A stretch of DNA of 64,000 nt from Accumulibacter sp. (GCA_024235695.1 JACKLX010000004.1:62001-126000), one strand, 5' to 3'. Numbered from the stretch's first letter, positions 44,994-53,588 are shown. Translations and numbers: made by a program. The notes: a model not told the origin generated them from the letters alone.

Positions 44994-46048
44994 GCGACCG
45001 CTCCCGGAAGCCGACTGCCACGGTCGACGCGCAACTCGTGATTGAGCCACAGCAGCAGGCCGAGAACGACCATCGCACCGCCCTGGTGCGCCGCGCCGAG
45101 GCCGACCGGAACGCCCAGCAGCAAGGTCGAAATGCCCAGCGCGATCTGCACGAACACCGCCACCACGGTCAGGGTCGACAGCCGCCGGGTGGCAGCCGAA
45201 ACGTCCGCGCGGCGGATCTTCCACCACAGCCAGGGTACCAGGAAGGCCAGCAACCACGCGCCCAGCCGGTGGTCGAACTGGACCAGCGCCATGTTGTTGA
45301 AAAAATTCAGATACCAGGGGTCGATGATGAAGCTTTCCGGCGGCAGGATGTGCCCGTTCATCAGCGGGAAGCTGTTGTAGGCCTTGCCGGCACGGATGCC
45401 CGCGACGAATCCGCCGCTGACCACCATGTAGGCGACCAGAATCACCAACCAGAAACCGATCCGCTGCAAGCCCTTCAGGGTCGCGTCGGTGGTGCTGCGC
45501 GCGCGCTCGGCGAGCAGCCCGAGGGCCAGCCAGAACATCGACACGAAGATCAGGAAAGCCAGTGAAAGATGCGCCGTCAGCCGATAGTGGCTGACGCGCG
45601 GATCATCGACCAGCCCACTCTTGACCATGTACCAACCCATTGCGCCCTGCATGCCGCCGAGCAGGAAAATCCCGAGCAGCTTCGGCACCAGCGGCCGATC
45701 GATCTTGCGTCGCAGGCAGAACCAGATGAACGGCAGCAGGAAAACGACGCCGATCAGGCGTCCGAGGACGCGATGCCAGTATTCCCAGAAAAAGATCCCC
45801 TTGAACTCGTCGAGCGACATCTGATGGTTCACTTTCTGGTACTCCGGCGTCTTCTTGTACTTGTCGAAGGTCTCTTGCCACTCGTCCTGATCGAGTGGCG
45901 GGATGACGCCGACAATCGGCTGCCATTCGACGATCGACAGGCCCGAGTGGGTCAGGCGCGTGACACCGCCGACCACCAGGATCGAGAAGACCATGGCGCT
46001 GCAGATCAGCAGCCAGAGCGCAATTTGCCGGCGAGCGACTTTGTCCAT
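44990..46048 (-). CDS. cox15: COX15-type heme A synthase
   Basis: 352 residues, eight helices. FSILVVGGVTRLTHSGLSIV EWQP, an outer loop of ~60 residues, FWEYWHRVLGRLIGVVF, SHYRLTAHLSLAF, VAGIRAGKAYNSFPLMNGH, and VQFDHRLGAWLLA, the marks of mitochondrial/alphaproteobacterial COX15. It oxidises the C8 methyl of heme O to make heme A. Divergent from the CuA enzyme operon, sharing its 293-bp control region. Confidence 0.95.
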   Translation of the reverse strand: MDKVARRQIALWLLICSAMVFSILVVGGVTRLTHSGLSIVEWQPIVGVIPPLDQDEWQETFDKYKKTPEYQKVNHQMSLDEFKGIFFWEYWHRVLGRLIGVVFLLPFIWFCLRRKIDRPLVPKLLGIFLLGGMQGAMGWYMVKSGLVDDPRVSHYRLTAHLSLAFLIFVSMFWLALGLLAERARSTTDATLKGLQRIGFWLVILVAYMVVSGGFVAGIRAGKAYNSFPLMNGHILPPESFIIDPWYLNFFNNMALVQFDHRLGAWLLAFLVPWLWWKIRRADVSAATRRLSTLTVVAVFVQIALGISTLLLGVPVGLGAAHQGGAMVVLGLLLWLNHELRVDRGSRLPGAVA

Positions 46049-46206
46049 ACCAGAAACCCGAAGCAGAGAGAGGGAGAGAAGCGCGGATTATAGGCTCTTT
46101 GACGGTCGCTTCGAGCGCTCCGGTGGCCGCGACGATCGGTCGCAGCAGCGACCCTGCAATGCCCATGATTGCTGGTCTTGCCGGCCATCGCGGCGTTTCC
46201 GAGTTC

Positions 46207-46220
46207 TTGACGTGCATCAA
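46207..46220 (+). promoter_or_regulatory. FNR/Dnr-type box of the CuA heme-copper enzyme operon
   Basis: TTGACGTGCATCAA (TTGAC-N4-ATCAA). A TATCCT at 46244-46249 would start transcription near 46256, which places the box centre at about -42, the class II activator position. It may also serve cox15 on the other strand. Confidence 0.75.
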
Positions 46221-46341
46221 ATCAAAAGCAGGGCAAGTGCGGGTATCCTTCCGCCAATTGTGCCCCGAAAGCCCAAGAAATTCGCCGCTGTCGGCAAACG
46301 CCAAGCGCCATGAGCGCCAACCAGTAATGGAGGATACATAG

Positions 46342-46491
46342 ATGGTCGACGAGAGAGACGACGACATTCCGTTCATGCAGAAGCTGCTGGACAACCACTT
46401 CCTGCTGCTGTTTCTCGGTGTGGCCTCGCCCGGACTGCTCTACATCCTGTGGGGAATCATCGACATCATGAACACGCCGGTTGCCAAGTAA
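46342..46491 (+). CDS. small single-helix subunit of the heme-copper enzyme
   Basis: 49 residues, below usual length cut-offs. MVDERDDDIPFMQKLLDNH, then a membrane helix (FLLLFLGVASPGLLYILWGI). It begins with ATG behind a GGAGG, and is 27 bp upstream of subunit II in the same operon. By position and size it resembles accessory subunits of B-type oxidases (subunit IIa) and CcoQ-like proteins. Confidence 0.75.
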   Translation: MVDERDDDIPFMQKLLDNHFLLLFLGVASPGLLYILWGIIDIMNTPVAK

Positions 46492-46518
46492 CCAGTCCGT
46501 CAAATCAGGGAGAGAACT

Positions 46519-47058
46519 ATGAGTGCAATTCTGCCGCCGTCAGACCGGCTCTGGTGGAAGCAACCCATCGACAAGGTCGAATGGGCGTGGATCGCGATCG
46601 CCTTCGTGTGGGGGATGATCATGTTCGGCATGATGATCTACTGGCACGTTTACGGTAAGCAGAACCTGTCCAACGAGGCGTACAAGATCACCCCCGAACT
46701 GTTCGCCGCCAAGGCCGAGAAATTCATCGCCGAGAACACCATCCGCACCGAAACCGACCAGGACATCCCGGTGGTCAAGGTCCCTGCCGGTGGCGACGGC
46801 TACCTGATCGCCCGCCTGTGGGCCTGGTACCCAATCCTCGAACTCGAGGAGGGGCAGACCTACAAGATCCACCTCTCGTCAATGGATTACCTGCACGGTT
46901 TCTCGCTGCAACCGGTGAACATCAACATCGAGGTGATCCCCGGTTATGAGCACGTGGTCAAGGTCACGCCGACCAAGAAAGGCACCTACGCCATCGTCTG
47001 CAATGAATACTGCGGCATCGGTCATTCCTGGATGCTCGGCCGTATTTACGTGAAATAA
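46519..47058 (+). CDS. CuA-containing subunit II of heme-copper enzyme
   Basis: 179 residues, one N-terminal helix (WIAIAFVWGMIMFGMMIYWH) then a cupredoxin domain. The CuA ligands are complete: His in MDYLHGFSLQP and the CNEYCGIGHSWM motif (CxxxCxxxHxxM). It therefore takes electrons from cytochrome c. It is short compared with A-type subunits, like ba3 or NOR-type enzymes. Confidence 0.93.
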   Translation: MSAILPPSDRLWWKQPIDKVEWAWIAIAFVWGMIMFGMMIYWHVYGKQNLSNEAYKITPELFAAKAEKFIAENTIRTETDQDIPVVKVPAGGDGYLIARLWAWYPILELEEGQTYKIHLSSMDYLHGFSLQPVNINIEVIPGYEHVVKVTPTKKGTYAIVCNEYCGIGHSWMLGRIYVK

Positions 47059-47072
47059 GGGGGAGTAAATCG

Positions 47073-48768
47073 ATGGCAACCACGTACCGCACCTGTCCGA
47101 TCTCGGGAATGCAGTTTGAGGACCAGGCCGAGAAACTAATGCGCTGGAACGCCGTCGCCGGCGTCCTCTGGCTGCTGGTCGGCGGCATCACCGCGCTGCT
47201 CGTCATTCTTACCCGCTGGCCGGCGATCAAGCTGCTGCCGGCCGAGGAGTTCTACCTGATTCTCACGGTCCACGGCATCGACATGCTGATCCTGTGGATC
47301 CTGTTCTTTGAAATGGCCGTCCTCTACTTCGCCTCATCAACGCTGCTCCGTTGTCGACTGGCGACGCCGAAGATCGCCTGGCTCGGCTTCTGGCTGATGG
47401 TCGTCGGCGGCATCATGACCAACGTCGCGATCTTCCAGGGTGAGTCGAGTGTGATGTTCACCTCCTACGTGCCGATGCAGGCCAAGCCGCACTTCTACCT
47501 GGGGATCATCCTGGTCGCCGTCGGTGCGTTGCTCGGTACCTGCGTCTTCTTCGGCACGCTGGTCGTCGCCAGGAAGGACAAGACCTACCAGGGTTCGCTG
47601 CCGCTGGTGACCTTCGGCGCGCTGACCGCCGCGATCATCGCCACTTTCACCATCCTCTCCGGTGCCGGCATCCTGATCCCGACCTTCTTCTGGTCGGTCG
47701 GCCTGATCAAGGAAATAGACGCGCAGTTGTACCGCATGGTGTGGTGGGGTCTGGGGCACTCGTCGCAGCAGATCAACGTTGCCGCGCACGTCTCGATCTG
47801 GTACCTGACCGCCGCCGTGCTGTTCAACGCCAAGCCGCTGTCCGAGAAAGTCTCGCGCTTTGCCTTCCTGCTCTACATCCTCTTCCTGCAACTGGCCAGG
47901 TGCACACCACCTGCTCTCCGACCCCGGCATGAGTGCCGAGTGGAAGGTGCTCAACACCTCGTACTTCATGTATTTCGCGGTGATGGCATCGATGATCCAC
48001 GGCTTCACCGTGCCGGGTGCGATCGAAGCGGCGCAACGGCGCAGGGGTTACACCAACGGCCTCTTCGAGTGGCTGCGCAAGGCACCGTGGGGCAACCCGG
48101 TGTTCTCGGGCATGTTCATCTCGCTGGTCAGCTTCGGCTTCCTCGGCGGCATCTCCGGCGTCGTCCTCGGTACCGAGCAGATCAACATGCTGATGCACAA
48201 CACCTTCTACGTCCCGGGCCACTTCCATACCACGGTCGTCACCGGCACGACGCTGGCCTTCATGTCGATCACCTTCCTGCTGGTTCCGGTGCTCTTCCGG
48301 CGCGAGCTGATCCTGCCGAAACTGTGTCAGATTCAGCCCTACCTGTTCGGTATCAGCATGTCGATCCTCGGCCTGGTAATGATGGGCGCCGGCACGCTGG
48401 GCGTTTCCCGTCGGCACTGGGACATGGCCTTCTCCGGCGCACCCTTCCAGTATGAATGGCCGGGTGCTGCCTACCTGATGATGGGCCTGACCGGTATCTT
48501 CGGCGTGATCGCGGTGATCGGTGGTGGCCTGTGGATCCTGCTGATCGTCGGCTCGCTGCTGTTCGGCAAAAAGCTCGACGGTGGCAAGGTCTCCGACAAG
48601 CCGACGCCGATCCCGGTGGACACGCAAGCGGCATCCGCCGTCGCGCACGGCAGCGACCATCAGCCGGTTCCCGGCACGGTGATCCTGGCCCTGCTGCTGT
48701 TCGTGTCCTTCGTTCTCTACTACTTCGTCAACTGGAAGTACCTGTCCGAAGTCTGGCTGCTCAGCTGA
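47073..48768 (+). CDS. heme-copper enzyme subunit I, probable eNOR-type NO reductase (frameshift)
   Basis: About 564 residues after repair, 12+ helices. One extra G at 47899-47900 breaks the frame; removing it gives LQLASAHHLLSDPGMS. All six metal histidines are present: His67 (LTVHGIDML) and the HFH of VPGHFHTTVV for hemes, His229 (WGLGHSSQQ) and His278/His279 for CuB. But four residues after His229, where oxygen reductases have the cross-linked Tyr (HPEVY), there is Gln233, and no cbb3-type alternative Tyr was recognised. That loss, with CuA and heme A genes, fits the eNOR family of NO reductases. A divergent oxygen reductase is the alternative. The frameshift may be a sequencing error. Confidence 0.85.
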
Positions 48769-48775
48769 GCGAGCT

Positions 48776-48843
48776 GCCCCCACGCCAGCGGCGTGGGGGC
48801 CTGCCTCAATCGGGCCTCGACGCGAGGCTCGATTCAAGCAGGT
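48776..48843. repeat. two consecutive palindromes after subunit I
   Basis: GCCCCCACGCC-AGC-GGCGTGGGGGC (48776-48800) is perfect, 11-bp arms. It is followed by a second imperfect palindrome of about 20-bp arms (CCTGCCTCAATCGGGCCTCG pairing with CGAGGCTCGATTCAAGCAGG). No T tract. Probably attenuates or stabilises mRNA between subunit I and ctaB, or is a REP-like unit. Confidence 0.6.
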
Positions 48844-48920
48844 CCGCCCTGCCCCAACGCGAGTTTCATGGCTAGCCCCCACCCACCTTCTTCCCTGCGC
48901 TGCGCCACGACCAAAGACCC

Positions 48921-49817
48921 ATGCAATCGACGCTCCCACCGAACAGCACCTCCGGCTTCCCATACCGTGCCATTCTCGGCGTCTTCAAGTTGCGTATCGG
49001 CGTGGTCATTACCTTTACCGCCCTCGCCGGCCTGGCGGTTGGCGCCGGGCCCAGTCTCAGTGTCGGACAACTGCTGGTGCTGACCCTCTCGGTACTGGTC
49101 TCGTCGGCCAGCGCCGGTGCCTTCAACCAGTATTACGAACACGACAGCGACCACCTCATGACGCGCACCAGCAAGCGCCCCTTCGTCACCGGCGAACTCC
49201 GCCATGGGCCGCTCTGGCTACTGGTGATTGGCGTGCTGATGGTGCTCTCGGTCGGAGCCGCATGGATCGCGCTCAATGCCTGGTCGGCGCTGTTCGTCTT
49301 CCTCGGCGCCTTCTTCTACGCCATCGTCTATACCGTCTGGCTCAAGCGCCGCACCTGGCTGAACATCGTCTTCGGCGGACTCGCCGGCAGCTGGGCGGTC
49401 CTCGCCGGCGCCACCGCCGCCGATCCGCAACTCGGCGCCGTGCCACTGGCGCTGGCGCTGGTGCTCTTCCTGTGGACACCGCCACATTTCTGGAGTCTGG
49501 CGATCGCTTTCCGTGACGATTACGCCGCCGCCGGCGTGCCGATGTTGCCGGTCGTCGTCGGTGACCAGCGGGCAGCGAAGACGATCTTCTTCAGCACTCT
49601 GGCGCTGGTGGCCGCATCGTTTGTGCCGCTGGCCTTCGGCCTCGGCGCGATCTACTTCGCCGGCGCGGCGATCGGTGGCTTCCTGTTCATCCACAAGGCC
49701 TGGCTGCTGACCCTCGACACCAATCGCAAGTCGGCGATGATCTGCTTTCACGCTTCGCTGATCCAGTTGACACTGGTGCTGCTGGCGGCCATCGTGGACA
49801 GTCAATTCGCGTCCTGA
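48921..49817 (+). CDS. ctaB: protoheme IX farnesyltransferase (heme O synthase)
   Basis: 298 residues, UbiA superfamily, about nine helices. Aspartate-rich motifs: GAFNQYYEHDSDHLMTRTSK RPFVTGE and the second in FRDDYAAAGVPMLPVV, with LFLWTPPHFWSLAIAF. It makes heme O from heme B, the substrate of the COX15/CtaA pair. Its presence in the operon implies that the CuA enzyme carries heme A or O. Confidence 0.95.
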   Translation: MQSTLPPNSTSGFPYRAILGVFKLRIGVVITFTALAGLAVGAGPSLSVGQLLVLTLSVLVSSASAGAFNQYYEHDSDHLMTRTSKRPFVTGELRHGPLWLLVIGVLMVLSVGAAWIALNAWSALFVFLGAFFYAIVYTVWLKRRTWLNIVFGGLAGSWAVLAGATAADPQLGAVPLALALVLFLWTPPHFWSLAIAFRDDYAAAGVPMLPVVVGDQRAAKTIFFSTLALVAASFVPLAFGLGAIYFAGAAIGGFLFIHKAWLLTLDTNRKSAMICFHASLIQLTLVLLAAIVDSQFAS

Positions 49818-49837
49818 TCCACAACCGGCGTCTTCCG

Positions 49838-50722
49838 ATGATTGGTCGTTGTTGTCGCGCCGTCCTGGCGGCGTTCTTCCTGTTGGCAGCCCCCGCCCTG
49901 GTCGCCGATCAGGCGGTGGCCGACAAACCCAAGCTCACGGCGCGCCCACAGGGACTGCTCAACAAGGACCTGACGCTGACCGCACTCGATGAAAAGGCCG
50001 CTTTCGCCTTCTCGCAAAGCGTCATCGGCAAGCAGGTGGACGACTTCGTCCTGCTTGACCGGGACGGCAAGCCGGTCGAATTGTCGCGCTATCGCGGCAA
50101 GCCGCTGCTGGTGAACTTCATTTACACTGCCTGTTTCCAGGTCTGCCCGACGACCACGCGCAACCTGCAGAAAGCTCTCGAGAACACCGTCAGCGTAATG
50201 GGTGCCGACCGTTTCAACGTCATCAGCATCGGCTTCAACCAGCCCTTCGATTCGCCGGCGGCGCTCAAGGTCTTTTCGCGCCAATACGGCATCGACCTGC
50301 CGAACTGGAATTTCCTGAGCCCGGCGCCGGCGATCGTGGACCAGCTGGCGGCGCAATTCGGCTTCCGCTTCGTCGCCACCGCGGCCGGCTTCGATCACCT
50401 CAACCAGGTGACGATGGTCGATGCCGAAGGCAAGATCGTCCGCCAGGTATACGGCGAGAAGTTCACTGCCGAGGACCTCGCCGAGCCGCTCAAGGTGCTG
50501 ATCACCGGGTCGGCGATCCCGCCGGAGATGGGTACTCTCAAGGAAATCATGGAGCGCGTGCGGATCATCTGCTCGGTCTACGACCCGGTCACCGGCCGCT
50601 ACCGTACCGACTACTCGCTGTACTTCATGTTCGCCGGTTTCATGACTTTCGTAGGCTTCATGATCTACCTGTCGATCAACTTCTGGAAAAATCGGCGCCG
50701 CAGCGAACCCGGGGCGCCCTGA
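49838..50722 (+). CDS. SCO-family protein with extra C-terminal membrane helix
   Basis: 294 residues: a signal peptide (VLAAFFLLAAPALVADQAVA), SCO thioredoxin-like domain with YTACFQVCPTTTRNLQKAL (CxxxC) and a distal His (FDHLNQVTMVDAEG), then an unusual C-terminal region with a helix (YFMFAGFMTFVGFMIYLSIN). Copper delivery for the CuA enzyme just upstream; the extra helix would hold it at the membrane instead of the N-terminal anchor of ordinary SCO proteins. Confidence 0.9.
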   Translation: MIGRCCRAVLAAFFLLAAPALVADQAVADKPKLTARPQGLLNKDLTLTALDEKAAFAFSQSVIGKQVDDFVLLDRDGKPVELSRYRGKPLLVNFIYTACFQVCPTTTRNLQKALENTVSVMGADRFNVISIGFNQPFDSPAALKVFSRQYGIDLPNWNFLSPAPAIVDQLAAQFGFRFVATAAGFDHLNQVTMVDAEGKIVRQVYGEKFTAEDLAEPLKVLITGSAIPPEMGTLKEIMERVRIICSVYDPVTGRYRTDYSLYFMFAGFMTFVGFMIYLSINFWKNRRRSEPGAP

Positions 50723-50749
50723 TCGCCGAACCGTTTCCCGGAGCGTAGA

Positions 50750-51214
50750 TTGACTGCCGTCGTCCTCTTCCAGCCCGAAATCCCACCGAACACCGGCAAC
50801 GTCATCCGGCTCTGTGCCAACACCGGCTGCGAACTGCATCTCGTCGAGCCGCTCGGCTTTCGCTGGGAAGATCGCTCGCTGAAGCGCGCCGGCCTTGATT
50901 ATCACGAGTTCGCACGGGTTGTCCGGCACCCGGACTGGCCGGCCTGCAAGCAGCTGCTGGCCGGCCGGCGCCGCTTTGCGATCACCACCCGCGGCGGCAC
51001 GCGCTTCGACCAACCCACCTTCCGCAGCGACGACGTCCTGGTCTTCGGCCGCGAGACCAGCGGCTTGCCGACCGAGGTGATGGCTGAATTCGCCGCCGAG
51101 CAGCGCCTGCGCCTGCCGATGCTGTCCGGACAGCGCAGCCTGAACCTGTCGAATGCCGTCGCCGTGATGGTTTTCGAAGTGTGGCGGCAAGGTGGTTTCG
51201 CCGACGGCACCTAG
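50750..51214 (+). CDS. trmL: tRNA (cytidine(34)-2'-O)-methyltransferase
   Basis: 154 residues, SPOUT methyltransferase, TTG start. FQPEIPPNTGNVIRLCANTG, LVEPLGFRWEDRSLKRAGLD YH, DVLVFGRETSGLP, and the knot motif LPMLSGQRSLNLSNAVAVM. It methylates the wobble base of tRNA-Leu. A housekeeping gene inserted between respiratory genes. Confidence 0.95.
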   Translation: MTAVVLFQPEIPPNTGNVIRLCANTGCELHLVEPLGFRWEDRSLKRAGLDYHEFARVVRHPDWPACKQLLAGRRRFAITTRGGTRFDQPTFRSDDVLVFGRETSGLPTEVMAEFAAEQRLRLPMLSGQRSLNLSNAVAVMVFEVWRQGGFADGT

Positions 51215-51341
51215 CCCGCCAACGCCGCACGGCGCCCTCTTTTCCGGCACGCTGCCGCCGGCAATCCCTGGTGCAGCCGCGAACCGACAACGCGACATTG
51301 ACGGCAACGACCGGGCCACCAACAGGCCTCGGGCTGCCGAT

Positions 51342-51383
51342 TTGACTCGTGTCAAGTCGCCGCCAGACCGCCATCTATATAAT
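51342..51383 (+). promoter_or_regulatory. Dnr/FNR box and -10 of the first cytochrome b fusion gene
   Basis: TTGACTCGTGTCAA at 51342-51355 is a perfect palindrome of the TTGAC-N4-GTCAA type preferred by Dnr/NnrR-like NO regulators. TATAAT lies at 51378-51383. The start would be near 51390, so the box centre is at -41.5, exactly the class II position. Confidence 0.85.
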
Positions 51384-51430
51384 AAACGGCTAATAATTAT
51401 GATCCGCACCGCTTCGGGAACCCCAACCAA

Positions 51431-53005
51431 GTGAGCTTCCACGCTGCATTGCGTAACGCCACCAAGAGCGTCTTCTTGCGCGTGGAAGAAGCCTTCGATG
51501 CGCCATTTGGCGGCCGGGACAACCCGCTGCGCCATCTCGGCGCGATCGGTCTCTACCTGTTGTGGATCGTGGTCGGCAGCGGTCTCTATCTCTACACCGT
51601 CCTCGATACCGGCATCGACGCCGTCTACAGCTCAATCGGCTATCTCTCGCAGGAACAGTGGTACCTCGGTGGCGTTCTGCGCAGCCTGCACCGCTACGCC
51701 TCCGACGGCTTCATGCTGGTGATGATGCTGCATCTGCTGCGCGAGTGGTCCTACGGCCGCTACTTCGGCTTCCGCCTCTATTCGTGGATGACCGGTATCC
51801 CGCTGATCTGGCTGGCCTATGTGGCGGGAATTGGTGGCTACTGGATCGTCTGGGACGAACTGGCGCAGCTTTCCGCGACGGCGACCACCGAACTGCTCGA
51901 CTGGCTGCCGATCTTCAACGAGCCCTCAGCGCGCAACTTCCTGTCCCCCGACACCATCAGCGACCGTTTCTTCACCGTCCTGATCTTCATCCATCTCGGC
52001 GTGCCGCTGCTGCTGATCCTCGGCCTGTGGGCCCACGTTCATCGCATCAGCCACGTCGACTACCTGCCGACGCGACGCGTGATGCTGGCCACCGCCGCCG
52101 CGCTTACGGTGCTCGCGCTGTTTCGCCCGGTGCTCAGCAACCCGCCGGCCAACCTGGCAAGCGTCCCCGGCGAACTGGCCTTCGACTGGTTCATCCTGTT
52201 CATCCATCCGCTCACCGACCTGAGTTCGCCGGCTTTCGTCTGGGCGCTGCTTTTCGGCCTGACCGCGTTGCTCTTTGCCCTGCCACTGCTGCCGCACGGT
52301 CGCCCGCCGCCGGTCGCCGTCGTCAATCCGGCCAACTGCACCGGCTGCGACCGCTGCCTCGCCGACTGCCCCTACGCCGCCATCTCGATGGCGCCACATC
52401 CCGGCCGACCCGGTTCAAGACTGGCCGTCGTCGACCCCGACCTGTGCGCCGCTTGCGGCATTTGCGCCGGCGCCTGCCCCTCATCGACGCCTTTCCGTCG
52501 GCGTGAAAAGCTGGTCACCGGCATCGACATGCCGCAACTGTCGGTCAACGCATTGCGCGAGCAGCTCGAAGCGGCACTGCCACGACTCGCCGGGCGCACG
52601 CGCATCGTCGTCTTCGCCTGCGACCGCGGTGCCGCGGCCGGCAAGCTGCTGGCGGCCGACGACACGGCGGTGATCGACCTGATGTGCACCGGCATGCTGC
52701 CGCCGGCCTTCGTCGAATACGCCTTGCGTGGCGGCGCCGACGGAGTAATGCTTGCCGCCTGCCGCGAAGGCGGCTGCGAATTCCGCCTCGGCGACCGCTG
52801 GAGCAGCGAACGCCTGCTCGGCGAGCGCGAGCCACACCTGCGCCACAGCGTGCCGCCGTCACGCCTGCAACTGACCTTCGCCTCGGCGCACGACAGCACG
52901 CGGCTGGCCACCGCGCTGACCGAGTTCAGAACCCGGATCGAAGCCCTGGGGGCGACGACAGACAGACTTCAACCCTACCTGCGGAGAGCTCCACATCATG
53001 CTTAA
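51431..53005 (+). CDS. cytochrome b / 2x[4Fe-4S] / MvhD-like fusion protein
   Basis: 524 residues, GTG start. Residues 1-215: cytochrome b/b6 N-terminal bundle with heme ligands His87/His101 and His188/His202. Then two or three more helices to ~290. Residues 303-313 CTGCDRCLADC and 339-349 CAACGICAGAC bind two [4Fe-4S] clusters. Residues ~390-470 resemble MvhD/FrhD (FACDRG, LMCTGMLPPAFVEYALRGGA DGVM, ACREGGCEFRLG), the electron-transfer subunit of F420-nonreducing hydrogenase/heterodisulfide reductase complexes. It probably links quinol to a soluble low-potential partner. I know no characterised enzyme with this order. Confidence 0.9.
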   Translation: MSFHAALRNATKSVFLRVEEAFDAPFGGRDNPLRHLGAIGLYLLWIVVGSGLYLYTVLDTGIDAVYSSIGYLSQEQWYLGGVLRSLHRYASDGFMLVMMLHLLREWSYGRYFGFRLYSWMTGIPLIWLAYVAGIGGYWIVWDELAQLSATATTELLDWLPIFNEPSARNFLSPDTISDRFFTVLIFIHLGVPLLLILGLWAHVHRISHVDYLPTRRVMLATAAALTVLALFRPVLSNPPANLASVPGELAFDWFILFIHPLTDLSSPAFVWALLFGLTALLFALPLLPHGRPPPVAVVNPANCTGCDRCLADCPYAAISMAPHPGRPGSRLAVVDPDLCAACGICAGACPSSTPFRRREKLVTGIDMPQLSVNALREQLEAALPRLAGRTRIVVFACDRGAAAGKLLAADDTAVIDLMCTGMLPPAFVEYALRGGADGVMLAACREGGCEFRLGDRWSSERLLGEREPHLRHSVPPSRLQLTFASAHDSTRLATALTEFRTRIEALGATTDRLQPYLRRAPHHA

Positions 53006-53495
53006 ACCCGCCGCCATTGTCGGCCAGGTGATTCTCTACGGCGCCTTTGCCGCTTTCATCGGCTACTTTGCCACCTCGCCGACCTATCACCAGATTCCCG
53101 ACGACGTTGCCCTGATCAAGCTTTCGATCAGCCACCTCGGCGACCGCGCGTGTCGCAAGCGGACGCCCGAGGAGCTGGCCAAAATGCCGCCGAACATGCG
53201 CGCGCCGATGGACTGCCCGCGCGAGCGCTCGGACATCAAGCTCGAAGTCGACCTTGACGGCAGGGAGGTCTTCCGCACCGTGCTGCACCCTACCGGCCTC
53301 TACAAGGACGGCGTATCGACGGTGTACAAGCGCTTCGAGGTCAAGGCCGGCACGCACCAGCTGGCGGTCAGGATGAACGACAACGTCGTCAATCCCGGCT
53401 TCAACTTCGTCCAGGAGGAGGAGATCTCTCTCGCCCCGCGGCAGGTGATGGTGATCGACTTCAACCCGGACCAGGGCGGACTGTACTTCAAGTGA
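52998..53495 (+). CDS. membrane-anchored protein of unknown function between cytochrome b fusions
   Basis: 165 residues; N-terminal helix (IVGQVILYGAFAAFIGYFAT), then a periplasmic domain of mixed beta character with two cysteines (RACRKRTPEE, MDCPRERS), LYKDGVSTVYKRFEVKAGTH and NVVNPGFNFVQEEEISLAP. Its ATG overlaps the fusion gene by 8 bp, so it is coupled to it. Not recognised; likely an accessory subunit of the cytochrome b complex. Confidence 0.75.
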   Translation: MLKPAAIVGQVILYGAFAAFIGYFATSPTYHQIPDDVALIKLSISHLGDRACRKRTPEELAKMPPNMRAPMDCPRERSDIKLEVDLDGREVFRTVLHPTGLYKDGVSTVYKRFEVKAGTHQLAVRMNDNVVNPGFNFVQEEEISLAPRQVMVIDFNPDQGGLYFK

Positions 53496-53588
53496 TCGCC
53501 GCTGCGAGCAACGCCAGACGGTGCCAGCGGGGCAATTCCCGGCCAGCAGGCACGCACGCTTAACCAATTTTCCGAGCTGACATCAAAA

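Noticed and set aside
46519..48768. Plain annotation as aa3 or ba3 cytochrome c oxidase
   Set aside because: The conserved HPEVY Tyr is absent (HSSQQ), so oxygen reduction by the usual mechanism is doubtful.
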